Assembly: GCA_002701145.1 (NCBI GenBank)
Contig: PAEE01000031.1
Location: 43,567-52,207 of the forward strand
DNA from: Methanobacteriota archaeon
Lineage (GTDB): Archaea; Thermoplasmatota; Poseidoniia; Poseidoniales; Poseidoniaceae
Reading direction: 5' to 3'
Length of the DNA: 8,641 bases
A program made the position numbers and the translations under genes. The notes beneath the pieces were generated by a model, which was not told the DNA's origin, searched no databases, and was given only the letters and a program-made list of their open reading frames with translations. This document shows, one piece after another, positions 6,540-8,641 of this stretch; within the stretch, counting starts at the first letter, position 1; each line of letters opens with the position of its first letter.

Positions 6540-7122
6540 AGTGAATCACTACCTGTCCTCGGTCAATCAAGTCAGTACAGTAAAGGTCTAGATTTGATAG
6601 TACCATAGGAGGCACTTGGTCAGGTACATTCAAAATTATTGACAATACCTCTCTTTGGCGGAAAGTATTGATGAATGTGTGAAGATATTCTGCAAGCATT
6701 CTCTCTTCATTGTAAATCGCTAATGCGTTTACTGAATCAATCAATACGAAATTTCGCTCTGAATTTGCAATTCTAAGGGTGTAAAGTGTGCGAAGAAGAA
6801 CGCTTTCGAGCATGATTGGGCTATCTACGAATGAAATGTTTGGGTATGACACATCGGTTCCACCAAGAATACCAGATGAAACTAGGTCTACGAATTGTAT
6901 GTGTGAAACATCTACACCTATTGCTTCGAAAGCCTCGATAATCTCAACCGCACCTCTAGTGGCGCAGATGTAAACTCCGCCCATCTCAAACATTTGCATG
7001 AGGGGTATCATTGTAGATGCTGTAACCATAAATGCATTCGAGTTACCACAGCGTACCTGAACAGATGAATTGAGGCTGACTTCTGTCAGTTGTTCAGCGA
7101 TTCTTTGGTCTAATTCAAACAT
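6538..7122 (-). CDS. Short KaiC/RecA-like protein lacking a P-loop (second gene of triad)
   Basis: A 194-residue protein. I recognise it as RecA-fold mainly from its Walker-B-like strand NFVLIDSVNAL (124-134), the following helix and strand (REVLSIILNVPDQ, 157-169), and its position between two KaiC-like genes. The N-terminal half has AFMVTASTMIPLMQMFEM (30-47) where GxxGxGKT would be expected, then GGVYICATRG (48-57). No Walker A residue is left, and the family's C-terminal KMRG region is also missing. It is likely a non-hydrolysing partner. Start choice: ATG at 7137 overlaps the previous gene by 13 bases and ATG at 7128 gives an ATGA overlap. ATG at 7122 is preferred because GGGGG (7135-7131) lies 8 bases ahead of it, the best Shine-Dalgarno spacing. 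All three are in frame, so the body is unaffected. Confidence 0.72.
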   Translation of the reverse strand: MFELDQRIAEQLTEVSLNSSVQVRCGNSNAFMVTASTMIPLMQMFEMGGVYICATRGAVEIIEAFEAIGVDVSHIQFVDLVSSGILGGTDVSYPNISFVDSPIMLESVLLRTLYTLRIANSERNFVLIDSVNALAIYNEERMLAEYLHTFINTFRQREVLSIILNVPDQVPPMVLSNLDLYCTDLIDRGQVVIH

Positions 7123-7124
7123 GA

Positions 7125-7907
7125 TCATGACCCCCATCGGCTGGTTTTGTCGCTAACAGCTCCCCATTTCAGCATCGGGGTTAGCATTACTCCCAAAGGA
7201 GTTAGTTCGATTGCATGCTTAGCACGACTGTGCGAAGTACCTCGCATTTTTACGACCTGTAAGAATCTAAGAAGATGACCCATTCTCTCAACGTCACCCA
7301 TTACAATAATTCCATCTGCTATTGCTTCCTCAACACCGAAAGAAGACCAGTGGGCGTTCTCGGTAGCAGAGGTAATCTCTGAAATTAGAATAGTAGTGCA
7401 ACCTAATGTTGCTAGTTTCTTTCCTAGAGTAAACAAGAAATCACGAATCAGTTGTTCACTCTTAATTTTGTAACAGAGAGTGGTTACAGAGTCGATTACG
7501 AGGCGTGTCACTCCAATGGTGTTGACAATGTCAACTATCGCCTTAATCAAAGCGTGAACATCGTCTAAATCGAACGATGCTTTGTCCAATCCTAGCCAGG
7601 AATATAGTACATCCATGTCGAATACGTTGATTAGTCCGCTGTCTATCATGTTCATGTCAAAGAAGGCGTATTGACGAATGTTCTCCAATAATTTGACACT
7701 CGGCTCGGTTGCAGTGAAATGTGCACATGCTTCTCCTGCTAATGCTCCTCTTACCAAGAATTCCATAGCGAAAGTAGTCTTACCTGAACCACAGGTTCCA
7801 GCTGCTAGAACCGTTGACCCGTAAGGTATTCCGCCTCTAAGAATCTCATCCATTCCATGTATACCCGTTATACAACGGTCGCGGCTGTAGACTGTTGCGG
7901 GTTGCAT
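7125..7907 (-). CDS. KaiC/RAD55-like RecA-superfamily ATPase with intact Walker A (first gene of triad)
   Basis: A 260-residue single KaiC domain. The family entry ITGIHGMDEILRGGIPYGS (13-31) leads to Walker A GTCGSGKTT (37-45), the acidic TATEPSVKLLENIRQY (65-80; KaiC usually has a Glu-Glu pair here, only one Glu is kept), Walker B RLVIDS (135-140), sensor-like TTILISEIT (171-179) and VVKMRGTSHS (218-227) with ELTPLGVML. These mark an ATP-binding, probably hexamer-forming member; such archaeal KaiC-like proteins are generally assigned to signal transduction. It is much shorter than double-domain clock KaiC and has no helix-hairpin-helix of RadA. An in-frame TTG at 7925 adds six residues, but the ATG at 7907 is preferred, with a G-rich stretch (7918-7923) about 10 bases before it. 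Its stop lies 2 bases from the next gene's start. The 53 bases back to the lamin-tail gene show no clear TATA box. Confidence 0.85.
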   Translation of the reverse strand: MQPATVYSRDRCITGIHGMDEILRGGIPYGSTVLAAGTCGSGKTTFAMEFLVRGALAGEACAHFTATEPSVKLLENIRQYAFFDMNMIDSGLINVFDMDVLYSWLGLDKASFDLDDVHALIKAIVDIVNTIGVTRLVIDSVTTLCYKIKSEQLIRDFLFTLGKKLATLGCTTILISEITSATENAHWSSFGVEEAIADGIIVMGDVERMGHLLRFLQVVKMRGTSHSRAKHAIELTPLGVMLTPMLKWGAVSDKTSRWGS

Positions 7908-7960
7908 GGCTAACAGTCCCCCCAAATCATCACACTAAATGAACGATACGCACCAATCGC

Positions 7961-8641
7961 TCAAACTTCGCCCGGTGTAGGGGATTGAGAAACATTCCAA
8001 GATGAGGATTGAGAAGGTTGCCCGCCGTTCCAAACAATGGTATTGTTAGAAAGTATACCTGTACTAGGACTCCATTCAATTTTGCAAACTTGGTTTCCGA
8101 CTCCTTCATCATCTTCAGCAAATAACATCCTAAGCCTACCTGAATTATCATCAAGACCATCCATTGAACCAACACCAAGGAAACCACTTGCCCCTAAATC
8201 GTAGACTACACTGGCATTGCCTATCTCCTGAGATGACGGGTCACCAGTGAATATTGCAAGTTTACCGCCTGGAATCACTCCATCTTTGTACAAGTAATCT
8301 GTAGTACCTGAAGTTCCACTTCGCTCAAATGACCAGCCCTTCAATGAGATCGCAAACCCATTTTTATTCTGAACTTCAATCCATTCTGGACCACCATCCG
8401 AAGGTCTCGGTGATATTTCTGTGATTCTCAAAACCTTAGGGGCCTTCCCTCCATCGTGAACCTCTAGGCTAACCGAAATTACGTCAGAGCCACTTATGAA
8501 TGTGCGACTGGCGACTGAAGAAGTGCTTGCAGTGGAGCGATCTGAGCCTCCGTCAAAGAGTATTGCTCCTACTCTTGAAGAGTTTGAAGATGATTCTACC
8601 TGTATGAGTAACCTAACCTGCAAGTCATCTGCAAGTCCTAA
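7961..8641 (-). CDS. Lamin-tail-domain protein, C-terminal part (5' end beyond window)
   Basis: 226 residues in frame to the window edge; the true start lies outside. The frame is open through the edge, so an internal TTG at 8623 is not the start. Residues about 1-65 are Ser/Gly/Val-rich and beta-like. From about residue 71 comes a lamin-tail domain (an Ig-like beta-sandwich found in secreted prokaryotic proteins): VLRITEISPRPSDGGPEWIE, then ISLKGWSFERSG, IPGGKLAIFTGD, and the typical closing SSSWNVSQSPTPG right at the C-terminus. No transmembrane helix or C-terminal anchor follows, unlike the TSP3 protein in this window. It is presumably exported, but the signal peptide would be outside the window. 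It precedes the KaiC-like triad on the same strand by 53 bases. Cotranscription is possible but a functional link is not supported. Confidence 0.75.
   Translation of the reverse strand, partial: LGLADDLQVRLLIQVESSSNSSRVGAILFDGGSDRSTASTSSVASRTFISGSDVISVSLEVHDGGKAPKVLRITEISPRPSDGGPEWIEVQNKNGFAISLKGWSFERSGTSGTTDYLYKDGVIPGGKLAIFTGDPSSQEIGNASVVYDLGASGFLGVGSMDGLDDNSGRLRMLFAEDDEGVGNQVCKIEWSPSTGILSNNTIVWNGGQPSQSSSWNVSQSPTPGEV

Noticed and set aside
5720..7907. Archaellum (ArlH) or gas-vesicle (GvpD) locus
   Set aside because: Both systems use KaiC-like proteins, but no archaellin, ArlI/ArlJ or gas-vesicle structural gene is present; only the fold is shared.
7125..7907. RadA/RadB recombinase
   Set aside because: No N-terminal helix-hairpin-helix, and the KMRGTSHS and TPLGVML elements are KaiC-like rather than recombinase-like.
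7930..8187. 85-residue hydrophobic open frame on minus
   Set aside because: It looks like a small membrane protein at its start, but it overlaps the lamin-tail gene in another frame for most of its length, and that gene has the domain's full closing motif there.
5720..8641. Defence system built around RecA-like ATPases
   Set aside because: No nuclease, toxin, methylase, integrase or helicase domain is in or near the cluster, and the lamin-tail protein is an exported type; nothing supports a defence role.

Overview
The window looks like chromosomal DNA of a planktonic marine euryarchaeon, most probably Candidatus Poseidoniales (Marine Group II) or a close Thermoplasmatota relative. This is inferred from four things: archaeal-type A/V-ATP synthase genes; archaeal-style Shine-Dalgarno leaders; a very large secreted, acidic thrombospondin-type-3 (Ca-binding) surface protein with a C-terminal anchor; and a tight cluster of single-domain KaiC/RecA-like proteins. 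No rRNA or tRNA gene, CRISPR array, insertion sequence or phage gene is visible, and coding density is high. No gene-free stretch exceeds about 130 bases.

Layout. Positions 1-1424 (minus strand) hold the start of an A-type ATP synthase operon: subunit H, then subunit I, which runs off the left edge. A short AT-rich divergent promoter region (about 1434-1556), with a perfect GGGTT-CAT-AACCC palindrome, separates it from a plus-strand group. That group contains a UbiE/COQ5-like SAM methyltransferase (1557-2297), a 916-residue secreted beta-propeller/TSP3 protein with a C-terminal membrane anchor (2404-5154), and a GNAT N-acetyltransferase of the COG3818 type (5196-5672). The plus group meets a minus-strand group at a compact inverted-repeat terminator (about 5672-5720).

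The minus-strand group, in transcription order, is a lamin-tail-domain protein (5' end beyond the right edge; 8641-7961) followed by three translationally coupled KaiC/RecA-fold genes: 7907-7125, 7122-6538 and 6523-5720. Only the first has an intact Walker A motif. The other two keep a Walker-B-like strand but have lost the P-loop lysine. The likely reading is one active ATPase plus two pseudo-ATPase partners, a candidate three-part signalling or switch complex. This is the most interesting part of the window.

How the genes relate: the ATP synthase genes are housekeeping. The TSP3 and lamin-tail proteins belong to the exported, Ca-rich surface repertoire. The KaiC-like triad is cytoplasmic and probably regulatory; nothing here identifies its output.
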